This document shows, piece after piece, positions 1 to 11,884 of a stretch of DNA of 64,000 nt. A program made the translations under genes and the position numbers. Origin of the DNA: Nymphaea colorata (lineage: Eukaryota; Streptophyta; Magnoliopsida; Nymphaeales; Nymphaeaceae); NCBI RefSeq assembly GCF_008831285.2, contig NC_045145.1:3824723-3888722 (forward strand), read 5' to 3'. Every line of letters begins with the position of its first letter. The stretch's first letter is position 1. Below the pieces are notes generated by a model, which was given only the letters and a program-made list of their open reading frames with translations, was not told where the DNA came from and did not search any database.

Positions 1-2190
1 TATTTCTTGTTGATATGTCCCGTTAGGAAACCTTGCAAAGAAACAATTGGTTTGACAGTTCTGAAACACTTGTTCCTAGGTTCTAGGGACCCCCACCTTT
101 TCATCTAGGCTGGGCCATGGCGCATGTATGTGTCTAAGTTAAACAAAAAAAAAAAAAAGTTTCAGAAGTTCTCTCCTATTTTCTTCCTCTAACTGCATCT
201 TTTTCCATTAATTTCTTCTTTTTTTATCCCTTTTTTCTTCTCCTTCTTCATCCTCATCTTTTTTCCTTTCATATACTGTTTTTGGGTTGCCAGAGTGCCT
301 GCTTAGGCCTTTTTGTAATTCCACTGTTTAGGCCCACGAGGTGCTTTTGGCAACTAACTTTGTACTTCTCTTAATCCGGTTCCTTGGGGTTTAAGTCCAT
401 AGACCTCGTTCCAAGTTGAAAGGGATATCCCTTGTTGAACCCAAATCCTGAATAATTAATAGATATTGACCTTTGTGGGAACAACTTTCTGATTTGATTT
501 ATTCATGCTTTGTTTCCTTTTAGACTGGCCCGTGCAGTGAGACATTTTGAGATCAGAAATAAGAATCATGCTTGTTTCCCTTTTTCTGCAATGGTTAGAA
601 TAATTTGGTTTATATGGTTTTAGAACAAAAGGCATGGTCAGCTGAGTGTAGCTAAAACTTTTGGTTCTAGAAGGTGAACTACCTGTACCTGTTGTGAGGC
701 TGCCTAATCGAATTTCTTTCTTTTGTTCTTCTCCATTCTTAGTTTTTTTTGTTCCTAAGTAATTTGTTCATGTTATTGGAGATGCTCATGTTTACAGAGC
801 TCATGTTAGACTGCCAAACCTGCCGAAGGCCATCCCCAGTGTGCGATCCTTAAGTTCCAGTACATTGTTGTGTTCATTCTGTCCCTCCTTGCACTGCTTC
901 CCTTCCAAAAGTTAGAATAGGCCTATACATGATAGTGCTAATTCTACCATAACTTCGTTTCTTGTTCATATGGAAGAGTGGCAAGTTCCTTTTTTATGGT
1001 ATTGCTCGTTTTGGTAGGATTTGAAGATAAATCCTGAGAAAAAGGTCATTGATTCTTTTGTTGTGGTCACTTTTGAAGTTGTTGGATATGGTCCCTACAA
1101 AAGAAAATAAGAATCTAAATGGAAGCTTGATGAATGAATGTTCTAATTCAGCACTTGGGACAAGTTGGTGTCTTCATTTTATAGTAAGGCTGGCATTTCA
1201 TAAGCCATGCCAAATGTTTATAGATTGTTTGTATTTTTCTGTGGCTGAAGAAATAATCTTAGAATGTTTACATTGATTTTCTGGAGCTTGCTGGTGTTTC
1301 ATAAGCCATGCAAAGTGAGGTGTGCCAAGCGATTAGCAGTTGGTTTGTGTTTATGGATTGTTTGTGTTTCATAAGCCATGCAAAGTGAGGTGTGCCAAGC
1401 GATTAGCAGTTGGTTTGTGTTTATGGATTGTTTGGAGTATGTTTATGGGGAAGAAGTAATTTCAGAATGCTTACGTTGATTTTCTAGAGTTTGTGTTCAT
1501 CAGTAGCTTGTTTGGTTGCTATTCTTGAAACAGCTGGAACCGGTCCATTTGATCTCATTAGATGATCCAGAAAAGTGGTTGTTGCGACCAATACTTCAAT
1601 CTAGAGACCCGATATGACACAACACTTGTTTTGTCTTAAGGAATAGAAAAGCAGTCAAGCGTACAGAAAAAGAACCTTTCTCTCCCTGGCATATGCATAC
1701 ACAACAAAAGATTATTTACTCTTTTTTGCAGATATATTCATGATAACATTGTCCTTAAAAAAATTTGTAAGCAGTGCATGTCGGGGAAATATTTTTAGCC
1801 ACAAATTGACTGGATGCAAGAAAGTTGGATTCATAGGATGGATCAGGGCAAAGTCAGTATTGAGTATTCTATGTGTAATAGGCTAAAGAATGTTACCATC
1901 CTTAAAGCAGCTTTACAATGTTTTTCCACTGTCATTGCCATTACCATGTCGCCTTTTCAATTTCTGCGAGAGTTGGCAATTTAACTCAGTATATTTTTCC
2001 AAGAAGCAGGTAAGGTTAATTTTGCGTCCCTGTTAACGTGATTGTACAGATGGGTGTGCCGCTCGAGAAGGACCAGCCAATGATATCCAACGGGACAGAA
2101 TTAAGTTGACCGCATAGCGCAATGGATTAACAGGACTGAATTAAGCTTCAAATCTGCAGCGCGAACTAACTATTTTTTAGCTCTGGTAAC
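1..2190. other. Non-coding stretch, no gene recognised
   Basis: AT-rich DNA with T-rich runs and no long open frame. The only longer frame (75 codons near position 1049) has no recognisable similarity. It could be intron or 3' flank of a gene outside the window, but I see no splice-joined exons. A local duplication lies at about 1194-1490 and is listed separately. Confidence 0.5.
1294..1433. repeat. 70-bp tandem duplication inside a larger diverged duplication
   Basis: A 70-bp unit beginning TGTTTCATAAGCCATG occurs twice in direct tandem; the start of that motif recurs exactly 70 bp later and the two units are almost identical. A more diverged third copy of its left part lies near 1196. The following sequence (ATTTTCTGGAG near 1275) reappears near 1480 as ATTTTCTAGAG, so a segment of roughly 200 bp was duplicated first and the 70-bp unit amplified later. 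Confidence 0.85.
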
Positions 2191-2852
2191 CAATGTTGTA
2201 AAAAGCATATTGTAAGTCGTATCGGTTTGGTTTTAAGATACGTTGTATCGTAAAATATCATAACTGTATCATTTTTTTAATAAATTAAAAAAAATAAAAA
2301 AAAATAAAAAAAAAATCAATAAAAACAAGAATAATATGTTTTTTATAAAAAACACATATTTATAAGTCATAAAGTCTATGAGATGTAAAAAGTTTTAGAT
2401 GTTATGTATTACATCACAAGATAATGAAATTGTTAAAATGTTCAATGTCAATACATATAAAATGAAAGCACTTTCGACTTTCATTCATAATCTTCATCAT
2501 ATTCATTCTCATCATCATCTCCATCTTCTTCTTCATTTTTATCTTCATGATTAAAAAAAATCTCTTTCCTCCTAATGAGAATCAGCTATCCACGTACAAA
2601 TTCATGGTTTAATGGATGATTTAATGATGAAAATCAATAATTTCCCTCCACGGTAGCACAATATCTAGGTTAAAAATGAAGAAGGGTTGAGTTTTTATAA
2701 AAAAAAAAAGCTCGAAAAGGGGGGTTCCAGCCTTCATTTTTTGAAATCAACCTGTATCGTACCATACGAAGTGTGTATCGTATCGTATTTTGTAAAAGAT
2801 ACATATGATATCGTGCGTATCAACCTCATATTGTACGTATCGTACAACATTG
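2191..2852 (-). mobile_element. Non-autonomous hAT element of the CAATGTT/CGTATCG family (662 bp)
   Basis: The ends are inverted: CAATGTTGTA on the left and TACAACATTG on the right. Both subterminal regions are full of CGTATCGT-type words, as in the elements at 39469 and 40791. On the minus strand near 2553-2489 a short frame encodes an Asp/Glu-rich tail ending in a stop. This resembles the acidic C-terminus encoded at the matching position of the larger element, so it looks like an internal-deletion derivative. The flanking 8 bp (CTGGTAAC and ATGCATAG) do not match, so no target duplication survives. Confidence 0.75.
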
Positions 2853-3175
2853 ATGCATAGCTTTTCTGCTCTTCTATATCCACTATGATGCATGCACATT
2901 ACCCATTAATATCCAAGTTGCCTGACATGGTTGTCGCAAGGAGTGAGTGCATCAGGTTCAACCTCAATGTTTCTATGATCGGGAAGACTCTGCATTGTTT
3001 CCTTTAGCCGACATAGTTCTGCTCAACGGAGAATTTCATCCTTCCATTAAGTGTTTGACTGCACTTCAGGCCATAAAAGGATCGGGCTCTATGTTTTACC
3101 GGCGTGACTAATGGCTTCAGTAATCTTGATCAGCACACAAAGGGGACAAATAGTCATGATTTCACAAAGAAATTA

Positions 3176-3711
3176 GGCACTGTTTGATTGCCGGGGTAAA
3201 ATTTGATGAGCGGGTGAAAACTGCGACGACGAAGAGAATTTTCAACCGGTTTAAGATGAGTGCATCAAATGCCAAAACAATTAACGCGCAAAAGTTTGTG
3301 CGACTCAGGAAAAGTTAACGCGGAAAAAAGTCAGACCTCTTCATGTCTGACTTTTTTGCACGGACAAATTTGAAAGCTATTAGGGCTCTCTCCTTTTGTC
3401 CTTTTTTTCTCGTCTTTCCCGTTCCACCGAAGCCCCCTTCTCCTCTGTCGCTGCCTATTCCTCTCTATTGCTGCCTCTTCCTCTCCGTCGAAGGCTTTCG
3501 TCTGCCTCCTGAAGCTGGCAATCTAAGCTCTCCATCTCTGTGTCTTCCTCTTTGTCGAAGAGGAGATCCCCTCTGTCGCTGCCTCTTCCTTTTTATCGCT
3601 GTCTGTTCCTCTTTTGGAGCTGTTGAAGCCGTCTTTATCTTCCTCTTCCTTCTTGTGCATCAAATACGATTAATTTTATTTTACAAAAAACTTCCTGCAA
3701 TCAAACAGGGC
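3176..3711. mobile_element. Tourist-like inverted-repeat element, copy A (about 536 bp)
   Basis: The ends GGCACTGTTTGATTGC and GCAATCAAACAGGGC form an imperfect terminal inverted repeat. Near 3329-3357 lies the palindrome GTCAGAC...GTCTGAC followed by TTTTTTGCA, which this copy shares with those at 17809 and 34496. The interior 3380-3650 is C/T-rich and carries an open frame of 148 codons of low complexity (Leu/Pro/Ser). I regard that frame as a consequence of base composition, not a gene. The flanking trinucleotides do not match. Confidence 0.6.
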
Positions 3712-6250
3712 ATCGAATCTGAAAAGGGTAAAATTTTATCCTGTATTTTTTTTTCAAAAAAAATTATCATAATAAATTTACCACGTTAAATTCTTTCTTA
3801 CAATCGAAGAGGGTCAATATGAGTATCCATTTCAACTTCTTCCTTTCAACGTATCCTCGTGTATTTGGTCGGGATATGAGAAACATATTCATCTTGCGTA
3901 GATCATATTTGTTTTCTCGTAAATGAATCTTTTTCGGGACAATAAACATTTCATTCTTCTCAACTCGAAATGCAGCTATCCCGATCTTCTCATATACATG
4001 CCTTTCACTTTTATATCCCGATCTACTATTGCATTTTTGTAGAAAGGCCTGAATACGCTTAGATTGAACGATGACAGCTATCCCGATCTTCTCATATACA
4101 TGCTTTTCATTTTTAATTCACGCTTTCTTATTCACTTTACACCTCAACGCTCTTCCTGATGTGCAAGGGGTATGCTCCATTTGTGAAAGAGGATTCAATC
4201 TAATTTTCATCCTCGATCCAGGTGGAACCTGTCACATTTGAATCATCTACAAGCCACGTATAGATTAGGAGCTAGGTAGTTTATGTTCCATTCGTCTCAA
4301 TAATAAACAAGGTTTATCAGGCATTAATGGCTTCAATTGGAAACAACTATGTATCTGAGTTTCGTATTGCATAACTCGGTTTCTCATTTTGTTGTGAACC
4401 AATGGCAGGAGGAGAGCCCACCACACTGGTATGTGATCGTGATCATGGTACTGGACCAGTTGTTTGTTAGTCCTTTCTCTTAATGCACAGTAGTCAGTAC
4501 TAATTGTTTCCTTAATTCAATCTCTCTTAGTCCAAATCCTTATTCTAATGGTTTCATTGAAAGCCAGATAGAATCTTTGGGTACTTAGTTGGAGGAAGAT
4601 ATTTGCATTTTCTTTGTTCATACAACGCACACACACACACACACACTCAGAGAGAGAGAGAGAGAGAGAGACTTGGGTACTAATGCCTTTCTTGCAAAAA
4701 TGCAGTAGTAGGAAAAAAAATTTGAAAACAACGTAACATGAAAGAACTGAAACTTCTACGGAAGACTCAAATAATTTAGAATAATATCATAATAGAGCAC
4801 ATTATTTTCCTTCTTTCTGTGATGTGCCGAACATATTGAGATATTCTGCCGATATATTATTGATTGGCTGTGAAACGACGACAATATCACGTATTTTCAA
4901 AATATAAGATTTCTTTGTGACGTCGATCCTTTTGTTTAACAAATTAAAGAAGTCTTCTTGCTCGTTCAGTCGTTCTCTGCCTTTCTTTTTCTGTCAGAAT
5001 TGATTTATATCAGTTTGTGGGCAAAAACAAAATTGTCGATTCCGTCTTTTCTGTCATTTGGGTGTCAAACCCAGCTTTAGTTAGTAGCAAAAACCTGGTT
5101 CATTGTTTCTTTTTTTTGGCTGAAATAATAAACAAGCGTTCAATTAACCTGGTTCTTTCTTTGTTTGGCTGATAAGGAACGAAGTTACATAACTTGGGGA
5201 GCTTTCAGTTTTTGCGCTTTTTTACAGCTGACAGCCACAGCACTCCTCAACCCCCGTTCGCCCTTTCCATTTCCAGCCACTTCAAGTCCACATGCTAGCC
5301 ATTAATGGCCTCATAGTGAGGCCCTCCAGTTTAGGCGATGCCAATCTGGTCATCTTCCCATACTTCACAGTAACTCACTGAACCCAGGAAAATCTTGAGA
5401 ACATGAATCATCAAGAAAACATAAAGCTGCTGCAAGTTGGTGAAGTTGGTAAATTAGTGCATATCCAACCAACTTTATGAATGGATTATTTTGTATTCCA
5501 TGTCTGCCTCCAAACTCGCTGTATGAGATCATACATCCGGTGAAATGAACTTCATTTGCACCATTTGATCTCGTCTGGTATTCATGGAATCTAGGCTCCA
5601 GCCTTTGAAGTTTAAGACTTAAGCTTTCAAGTTGAAACATCTACTTTTCTGTATCTATGATGGATTACAAGCTGATGCAAGTAGTAGAGTTCTGTTCAAT
5701 ATTCAAACCAGATCAAGAAGTTGCCCTCATGCATCAAAAGACGGTTGGCACACTGTTCTTTAGGTTCATGCAATTTTATGACAAGATCTTTTGAAACCCA
5801 ATATAAATTATTTCAGATTATCACGATATTAATGCAATATAAAGTTTTACAGTTTCGTGTGTATCTGTGTATTTTTTTCCTATATATTTTTATATTTTTC
5901 TTACATTTGAATAAGCTAAGTCCAACATTTCCATCAGAAAATCACATTCTTAATCTACCAGAAGATTTCCCTTACCTGGGAGTAAGAGAACATGGCAGGA
6001 TTCACAAGGCCAGGGTCACATGTTTTAACCACCGACTTCCAGGAGTATGAAGATTGTTGGTCTTAAAGGGCTTAACCGTTAACGGTCCAGGCGATAGGGA
6101 TCTAATGCTCTAAGAGAAAAATTTACAAGCCAGTAAACAGATACTCATACCATTGTTTAGTGAAAAACTAGTGCAATTGATAAATTGCAACCCTTTGAAA
6201 GGTCATTTCATTGTATGGGAAACAAAAGAAAAGGAAACTGCAGCAAGGCA
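3712..6250. other. Intergenic stretch, no gene recognised
   Basis: I see no supported gene. It contains a diverged direct duplication of a segment with CTATCCCGATCTTCTCATAT (about 3973-4012 and 4075-4114, 102 bp apart) and a compound CA/GA microsatellite. A 91-codon minus-strand frame at 5365-5640 matches no family I know and has no visible partner exon. Confidence 0.5.
4627..4671. repeat. Compound (CA)n-(GA)n microsatellite
   Basis: About eleven CA dinucleotides are followed by about ten AG dinucleotides. Confidence 0.9.
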
Positions 6251-6381
6251 GGCAAAAGCTGAACGCGAGGAGGCAACACTCAAAGAGAAACAATAGCCAA
6301 AAGAGGCGTAGAATAGCAAATCAAATGCCCTGTCTGAAATGAATATCATCCTAGAGTGTACTACTACTTCCATTCTTCACT

Positions 6382-7824
6382 CTATGCCATAACAGGCATG
6401 TCCTTGAGCCATGGATCCAGCGGCTTGCCAATTGAGTAAACTATGAAACCAATGTTCCTCAGGTGCTCAGTGTCAACAACATTTCGGCCATCAAACACGA
6501 ATGCAGGCTTCTGCATGTTATCATAGATCTTTTGGTAATCTAGGTTCTTGAACTCATCCCACTCAGTTAAGATGCAGATGGCATGTGCATCCTTTGTTGC
6601 TTCATATGCATCCCACACAACACTCACCTGCTTGACGGCAGTGGGGCTTCTTGGCTGCAGATGAATTGGATGGTCCCAGTCAAATTTCTTCATGGAAAGG
6701 TCCCTTTGGATCTGATCCTCAGTCACTTGAGGATCATAGATGCTGACGTTTGCCTTGTCACCAAGAAGGCCATTGCAGACATCAATTGCAGGTGTCTCCC
6801 TGGTGTCTCCTGTGTCTTTCTTGAATGCAAAGCCGAGAACCGCAATTTTTTTACCAGCAACAGTGTTGAACATGGACGAAACTACCCGGTTAACGAACCG
6901 GCTCTTCTGGTAGTCATTGATCTTGATGACCTGCTTCCAATAATTAGCAACCTCAGGCAAGCCGTTGCACTCACAGATGTATACCAGGTTCAGGATGTCC
7001 TTCTGGAAGCATGATCCACCAAATCCAACACTAGCATTCAAGAACTTCGGACCAATTCTTGAATCCTTCCCCACAGCATGGGAAACTTCTGTAATATCTG
7101 CTCCTGTGGCTTCACAAAGTGCAGACATTGCATTCGTAGAGGAGATCCTCTGTGCCAAGAAGGCATTGGCAGCCAGCTTAGTCAACTCAGCTGACCACAG
7201 ATTGGTGGTGATGATCCTATCTTCAGGGACCCAGTGCGCATAAACTTCTTTGAGAGCCTGCACGGCTTTCCTGCCATCAGGTGTCTCCCGCCCACCAATC
7301 AGCACCCTGTCAGGCTGAAAGAGATCTTGAATTGCTGTGCCTTCTGCCAGAAATTCAGGGTTTGAGAGGATCTGAAAGTTTATGCCTTTGCGATTGTGGG
7401 TGAGGATCTTCTCGATTGCTTCTGCAGTCTTAACTGGCACTGTTGATTTCTCAACCACAATCTTGTCAGATGTTGAGACATCAGCTATCATGCGAGCAGC
7501 ACTCTCCCAGTATGTGAGATCAGCTGCCTTGCCAGCTCCAAGACCTCTGGTTTTTGTAGGTGTATTGACAGAGACAAATATTATGTCAGCTTCGGAGATA
7601 TGCTTCTCTATGTCAGTGCTGAAGAAAAGGTTCCTCCCCCTGCAACTCTTGACAACATCGTCAAGGCCTGGCTCATAGATCGGAAGTTGATCAGAATTCC
7701 AGGCAGATATCCGAGCTACAGATATATCAACTACAACCACTTCAATTTTTGGGCACTTCAGGGCAATCACGGCCATGGTTGGGCCACCAACATAGCCAGC
7801 ACCAAGGCAGCAGATCTTCACCAT
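6382..7824 (-). CDS. UGD: UDP-glucose 6-dehydrogenase, complete single-exon coding region (480 aa)
   Basis: This cytosolic enzyme oxidises UDP-glucose twice with NAD+ to UDP-glucuronate, the entry point for the UDP-xylose, arabinose, apiose and galacturonate used in hemicellulose and pectin. The protein opens with the Rossmann motif [10 protein letters not shown] (residues 7-16). It contains [10 protein letters not shown] (155-164), the central-helix lysine in [10 protein letters not shown] (213-222), and the catalytic cysteine in [10 protein letters not shown] (Cys272, with Asp276). The UDP-binding C-terminal domain follows ([18 protein letters not shown]). The length of 480 residues equals that of most plant isoforms, and the start is the only sensible one. 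The coding region has no intron, but the 5' leader does. Function is secure; which paralogue it represents cannot be told. The sequence is very well conserved with no break, so it is likely active. Confidence 0.98.
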   Translation of the reverse strand: MVKICCLGAGYVGGPTMAVIALKCPKIEVVVVDISVARISAWNSDQLPIYEPGLDDVVKSCRGRNLFFSTDIEKHISEADIIFVSVNTPTKTRGLGAGKAADLTYWESAARMIADVSTSDKIVVEKSTVPVKTAEAIEKILTHNRKGINFQILSNPEFLAEGTAIQDLFQPDRVLIGGRETPDGRKAVQALKEVYAHWVPEDRIITTNLWSAELTKLAANAFLAQRISSTNAMSALCEATGADITEVSHAVGKDSRIGPKFLNASVGFGGSCFQKDILNLVYICECNGLPEVANYWKQVIKINDYQKSRFVNRVVSSMFNTVAGKKIAVLGFAFKKDTGDTRETPAIDVCNGLLGDKANVSIYDPQVTEDQIQRDLSMKKFDWDHPIHLQPRSPTAVKQVSVVWDAYEATKDAHAICILTEWDEFKNLDYQKIYDNMQKPAFVFDGRNVVDTEHLRNIGFIVYSIGKPLDPWLKDMPVMA

Positions 7825-7833
7825 TTTGTTGAT

Positions 7834-9563
7834 CTATAAGATGAACAAAGACACAAATTCACAAGAACAGTCACTATAGAAATTCAACAAAGGGAATTTC
7901 ACAAAAACCGTTAGTACATATTAAGGAGTTTGCAAACATGCAGTATAGCCGACAACAAACTAAATTAAGAGTTACAACATTTACCTTGACAAAGATGCAG
8001 GTAGATACAGTAGATATTAAACTAATAAATAGATTCCAAACTAGCTTAACTAATTAAAATTTTGATTTTGTAACAAAAAAAAACCTACCATGGAAGATGA
8101 AAGCATGGCAATTTTCATGCTTCAGGAGAAGGTCAACGATAGAAATAGATCCTTGCTCAAAGGACCATGGTGAATAACAGTTTCTTTGAAGGCAACTGTT
8201 CCTTGAGTTCAGATCTCTGTTTTTGAGATTTGATGAAGGCCAACATTAAAATTGACATTCCTTTGGCAGAAAGGAGAAGGGCAATTGATAGAAGTAATTC
8301 AAGAGAGAAATGAGAACAGAAGTTTGAACAGAGACAATGACGCCAAAATTCTTTTTTTTCTCAAAGAACAAGAATCCAAGCAACTGTATCGTACGGCCAA
8401 CAAGGCACCTCTTAGCCCGTTGCTGGGACGCCTGAACCATCAGGATCCTTCATTTCATAAAAAAAAAGTATTAAAAAACCAAATAGGAATATAGAAGTTT
8501 ACACAGTTTTATTTTTTACCAAGATGAGAAACCTACACTTTGATACTAAGAAGAGGGAGAGGGAGGGATGAGGAGATGCTGAAAAATAAATGAGCATTCT
8601 GAAAAGTGATAAGGGTTCGATATGGAAGGTTGTTCCGTCCGTCCTGGTTGCAAATGAAAGAGTGCTAATGTCTGAATCTGGTAAAACATAGCATATCTAC
8701 CAAAACGCGCGCTAGAAAATGCAACGGAAGTTTTATGAAGTGAAATAAATACAATAAGAAGTCGCACGAATCACGATCATTAGAAAGCGGATGACAGACC
8801 TAACTAAAACAAACAAGCAGCAGGGGATAAAGGAAGCAGATCTGAAACAGATCTTCGGTCACCAACATAAAAGAGATTGCTACCTAAACAATTTTAAAAA
8901 TCAACAGGTAAAATGCAGTAATGGCATTTATCATCTCCGCAACAATAATCTGAAAGATCTCAATGGATCATAGAGAAGAGCATGATCTCGAAAAGGATCA
9001 GAACGAGTGCAACAGGGAAAAAAAACGAATTAGCCAGGGTCGAAATGCATTCAACTTGACTTTCGTTTTTCAGCTTCAAATATGTGAAAGACGTCGTGAA
9101 AACACCAGATCCGGCTACATATTATGAAACTCGTTGATGAATCGATCAAAATCTTCAGATCTCCCAACATGGTTGCCAGGAAAATCTCATAGCAACACCA
9201 CTATATAAAAGAACAACCCAGATGGTAAAATCAGCAATTTATTCATCAGCGACGGGGAGAAAATAATCCGACCCAAAACCAAATAAAATATATTCCTCTA
9301 CCAACAAATTCGAAAAGAAAACAACCCCACGAAGCACACGTAAAATCAGAGAACAGAAGCCGAGATCCGAATCACAAGCTCACAGCAAAGGCCAAATTAA
9401 GGGACCAACAACACAAACCAGTGCCACCAAAATCAATGGAGCAATAGAGTCACCGCGCTGCCGCTAACTCCTCTTCCCGGAAGATCAAAAGCTGGAAGTT
9501 CCTAAGAACTCCAGAATTCACATGCACATAAGAAGAACAAGAAAAAGATCAAGAAGACCTTAC
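7834..9563 (-). other. Intron in the 5' leader of the UGDH gene (about 1,730 bp)
   Basis: On the minus strand a donor TGCTTAG|GTAAGG lies at 9564/9563. An acceptor TTATAG|ATC lies at 7834/7833, nine bases upstream of the start codon. A long leader intron just before the ATG is a known arrangement in plant UGD and other highly expressed genes, where it often raises expression; that role is inference here. I see no gene inside the intron. The small frames at 8246-8973 are not supported. Confidence 0.75.
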
Positions 9564-9646
9564 CTAAGCACAGAAAGGGCAGAGAGGAAAAACCAGATCT
9601 TCTGTATGCTCAGAGATCTGGAGGCACTCGACCCCTTATATACAGA
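9564..9646 (-). promoter_or_regulatory. UGDH core promoter: TATA box and first leader exon
   Basis: On the minus strand TGTATATAAGGGG (about 9644-9632) is a good TATA box. Transcription would begin roughly 25-35 bp downstream, near 9605. That leaves a short non-coding exon (about 9605-9564) before the leader intron. Confidence 0.65.
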
Positions 9647-9649
9647 ACG

Positions 9650-11678
9650 CCCACCTGAGATCTAACCCCTCCCCTCCCCGTAAATCTTTTTTTACCTTCT
9701 TTAACGAACAAACGGTTTAAGGGGGACCCATTATTATTCTATGATCAAAAAAAGAAAGCAGGAAGAGCAAATGCACGACATGTAGCGCGCTAATCGAAAC
9801 CACATATCATGTCAGCAAAAACTAGAAAATCCCACATTATAAAATGCATAAGCAAAAAACCACATAAAATAATGAGCAAGATCTAGGAAACCCCACATTG
9901 AAAAAACCAGAACCTTTTTGTTTGAGATATTATTACGTCGGGCTATTCACCATAAGATCTTCTTCTTCTTCTTCTTTGTTTTAACCTCTTGCCCAAGCAG
10001 TTAATTTTGTTTTACTTTTTATGTGTTGATGAAGAGATTGCGGGTCATGTGGAGCATCTACCACCCTGAAGCCTTTGGCCAGAAGGAAGGAAATTTCAAT
10101 GGTTGGTGTCGGCTCTGTTGGGTAAATGAGTAAAAAGAAAGCAAAGAAAGAAAAAAGAAGCTTTGAGTATGCTATGTGTGAACGGTTGATTTGTCAACGA
10201 GAGGAAGATGCATGGGAAAATGGCATAGAAAAGGAGATGTGGACCGACTCCATACGTTTCAATCAGGGGGAGAAGAACATGGAACTCATTTACAAATAAA
10301 AACAAAACAAAAGTTGTTTCTTCAATAATACAAATTAGTACCAGAAATGACCAAGAATTTGAAAAAGTGTCTGTCTTGAATTCTATCTTTCAAATAGATG
10401 TCGCAATAAGATTTACTACCTTGTCTAACGTCTTGTTTGATTTTTATTGATAGGAACTAGGAAGTTTAAGTAGGGATGTCAATACTCAATATATCTGATT
10501 TGGATCGCTATCTTTGGCTGAACCATTCTGGAAAATCAGATATGAAAAAAAAAAGTTGATATCCAATTAAATATTTTATTTGATTAAGATTCTAATCAAA
10601 TTTAATTTTAAATAAATATCTTATGTTCAGTGCTCTTACATTTTTGAAAATCGGCCAGATTTGGTTTAAAACTCGGATTCTGATTCAGATATGAATGTAA
10701 AATTGAAATGAGAATTGTGAAACAGATTTCAGGTTTGGATTCGGATATGACTTTTCTTTATTCGTATTTGATCCGAAAAATTTTGATATATATACTTTAA
10801 GATTATTTAATATTTACTTTGTTATATATAAGTGCCCCCTTCGAGTATACAAATCTGTAAATTAATGTTTCTCCAAAAAAAAATTCTAGCTCTGTCATTG
10901 ACTTAGACTCTGCTGCAGTAAAGAATGGCCTTTGCCGGACCTTCTTATTGCAGGTATTGACATGCAAAATAATAGGTTTTGCCAGTGTTAATTTTCTTTT
11001 TTCTTCAAAATTGGACCCAATTTTTAAAGAAATCAATAAATTTGTTTTGAAAATGTGGCAGGAATTCATGAAATCATGGATAGGGGTGCATTATATTATA
11101 TTATGCATGCAAATTATAGGCAACGGTGCATTGAAAATCCCAGATCTTATGGGGAGCCACCCTAAAAACCGACTCCTTTTATGAGGACGTCTCAGCAAAG
11201 CATTGAAAGGCCACATCGGGTGTAAGATGGCAATAAATAGCAAGTGGGCATCTGATGCTTCAAACTGAGGGCTGTAAAGGCGTTGGATGCAGTTCAGCTC
11301 CAGAAATAATCCACTTGTTGTGACCACAGACCACCAAAACTGGATCTGGACACCAGGAAATCAAATTTTCACAACTTTAGTTTAATCTATATAAAAAATT
11401 TTGAAAAAAATATAGTTTGATCCCTATTAAAATTTTAAAAATATAGTTTTGACTCCTACAACCAAAAAAAAAAATCTACCTCAACCCCTCACTCAAGTAT
11501 GTGGTTTGAACTTTATAGTCGTTGTTATGCTCTAATGTGGTAACTTTTTTGGGTTATATTCGATAAGTGTGACACTCGAGTTGAATGATGTATGATGTAA
11601 TTTAGGTTAACTCAGGCTCCCAAACAAGCCAAAACTTTTGAGGCATAAGGGCATGAACTTGGAATGGTTTCCCATAAG
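9650..11678. other. UGDH upstream region and intergenic DNA
   Basis: No gene is recognised. From about 10474 to 10790 the strand is rich in GGATTCGGATATGA-like words and begins with TAGGGATGTCAAT, the left end of the element type delimited at 19224; the right end is not clear here. The short frames at 10096-11327 have no recognisable product. Confidence 0.5.
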
Positions 11679-11876
11679 CAGGGGCGAACCCAAGGTAGGG
11701 ATCGCATGGGCCCTAGCCCCACCTCAAAAAAAAAAAAAAATTACATGTGAATTTATGAAAACTTCATTTATTTTATATAAAAGTTTTGAAAAATGATATT
11801 TAAGCCATAGTCAAAATTTATAAACTTTAAATCGGCTTTCTTCATGAAAAATGAAAAATTTCTGGCTCCGCCCCTA
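11679..11876. mobile_element. Small hAT-type MITE, AGGGGCG...CGCCCCTA family (198 bp)
   Basis: The element starts CAGGGGCGAACCC and ends GGCTCCGCCCCTA. It is flanked on both sides by the identical 8 bp CCCATAAG (11671-11678 and 11877-11884). An 8-bp duplication with TA-GGGG type ends is characteristic of hAT transposition. No coding capacity. Confidence 0.85.
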
Positions 11877-11884
11877 CCCATAAG

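Noticed and set aside
3343-3789. 148-codon plus-strand frame
   Set aside because: Leu/Pro/Ser-rich translation of a C/T-rich tract inside an inverted-repeat element, with no family resemblance.
5365-5640. 91-codon minus-strand frame
   Set aside because: Not a simple-sequence artefact, but no recognised similarity, no partner exons and no promoter. Left as unsupported.
6583-7839. Plus-strand frames of 79-143 codons opposite UGDH
   Set aside because: Shadows of the strongly conserved UGDH coding strand.
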